DNA of 40,633 bases from DATLAN01 sp035527455 (GTDB taxonomy: Bacteria; Planctomycetota; Planctomycetia; Pirellulales; Thermoguttaceae): assembly GCA_035527455.1 (NCBI GenBank), contig DATLAN010000339.1, forward strand, positions 1 through 40,633, read 5' to 3'. The translations under genes and the position numbers were made by a program. Shown one piece after another: positions 40,496 through 40,633 of the stretch (within the stretch, counting starts at the first letter, position 1; each line of letters starts with the position of its first letter). Below the pieces are notes generated by a model. That model was not told the origin of the DNA, did not search any database, and saw only the letters and a list, made by a program, of their open reading frames with translations.

Positions 40496-40633
40496 CCCTC
40501 AAACAAGCGAAGCCGACTTGTAGGCCGTGCTTCGTTTTTCGTATTCCGTGGGAACAGAGTATCTTTGGGCGGCTTCGGGGGAAGCCGGGATGGTGGTTCG
40601 GGTTGTCGGTTCTCACATCTTGTCGCCTTCGTG
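40493..40633. repeat. Right copy of the 141-base terminal inverted repeat
   Basis: Exact reverse complement of bases 1-141. It starts at the last base triplet of the DUF1573 gene stop codon. Outward reading from either end gives the same sequence. Confidence 0.95.

Noticed and set aside
1..40633. Whole window as a composite transposon bounded by 141-base inverted repeats
   Set aside because: No transposase or integrase was found, the content is largely housekeeping, and the repeat length matches an assembly k-mer size exactly.

Overview
The window looks like a bacterial chromosome fragment from a planctomycete, probably Pirellulales-like. The basis is gene content: a TIGR02604-type PVC haem-binding dehydrogenase fused to other domains, YVTN/FG-GAP secreted propellers fused to or beside c-type cytochromes, a DUF1573 protein, TrpB2-type tryptophan synthase beta, Tat/Sec-exported proteins, and many families of intergenic palindromic repeats. 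No rRNA, tRNA, CRISPR array, integrase or intact transposase was recognised. The two ends of the window are exact reverse complements over 141 bases (1-141 and 40493-40633). This is more likely a shared repeat or assembly-graph overlap than a transposon.

Layout. (1) 0.2-2.6 kb, + strand: a LuxI/GNAT-like acyltransferase overlapping a membrane PAS-methyltransferase. (2) 2.6-14.0 kb, all - strand: DUF5131 (Gp37/Gp68) radical-SAM-like protein, CNNM/CorC-type CBS protein, Tat-exported DUF362 protein, MobA, a TlpA-like thioredoxin, a LOG-family protein, a degenerate prepilin peptidase and two secreted propeller proteins. The gaps are filled by palindromic repeats. (3) 14.1-16.9 kb, - strand: dhaK-dhaL-lsrF, a kinase/aldolase operon. 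(4) 17.2-22.1 kb, + strand: trpB2, a small exported protein, selA and a secreted protein. (5) 22.1-25.3 kb, - strand: a COG3014-like lipoprotein with an LpoB-like lipoprotein, an orphan signal-peptide fragment on the other strand, and tatD. (6) 25.4-33.7 kb, - strand: a secreted redox group made of a di-haem cytochrome/propeller, a YVTN propeller and a 1694-residue fusion of polysaccharide deacetylase, VCBS repeats, PVC dehydrogenase, HEAT repeats, cytochrome c and two carbohydrate-binding-like modules. (7) 34.2-40.5 kb, + strand: a nine-gene metalloid/thiol cluster.

The most interesting system is region 7. An ArsR-type repressor with a visible promoter and operator-like palindrome heads a run of an ArsP-like permease, a mini-thioredoxin, a Tat-exported flavoprotein, a zinc-binding DGC protein, two ArsF-like periplasmic thioredoxin-fold proteins, an ArsG/CcdA-like membrane protein and a DUF1573 protein. 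The cysteine layout suggests electrons pass from the cytoplasmic mini-thioredoxin through the membrane protein to the two exported CxxC proteins. Together with ArsP this fits reduction and efflux of organic (possibly aromatic) arsenicals. The second theme is repeats: at least seven palindromic families occupy nearly every intergenic gap of the first 21 kb. One family lies in frame inside the prepilin peptidase gene and another covers the start of mobA.
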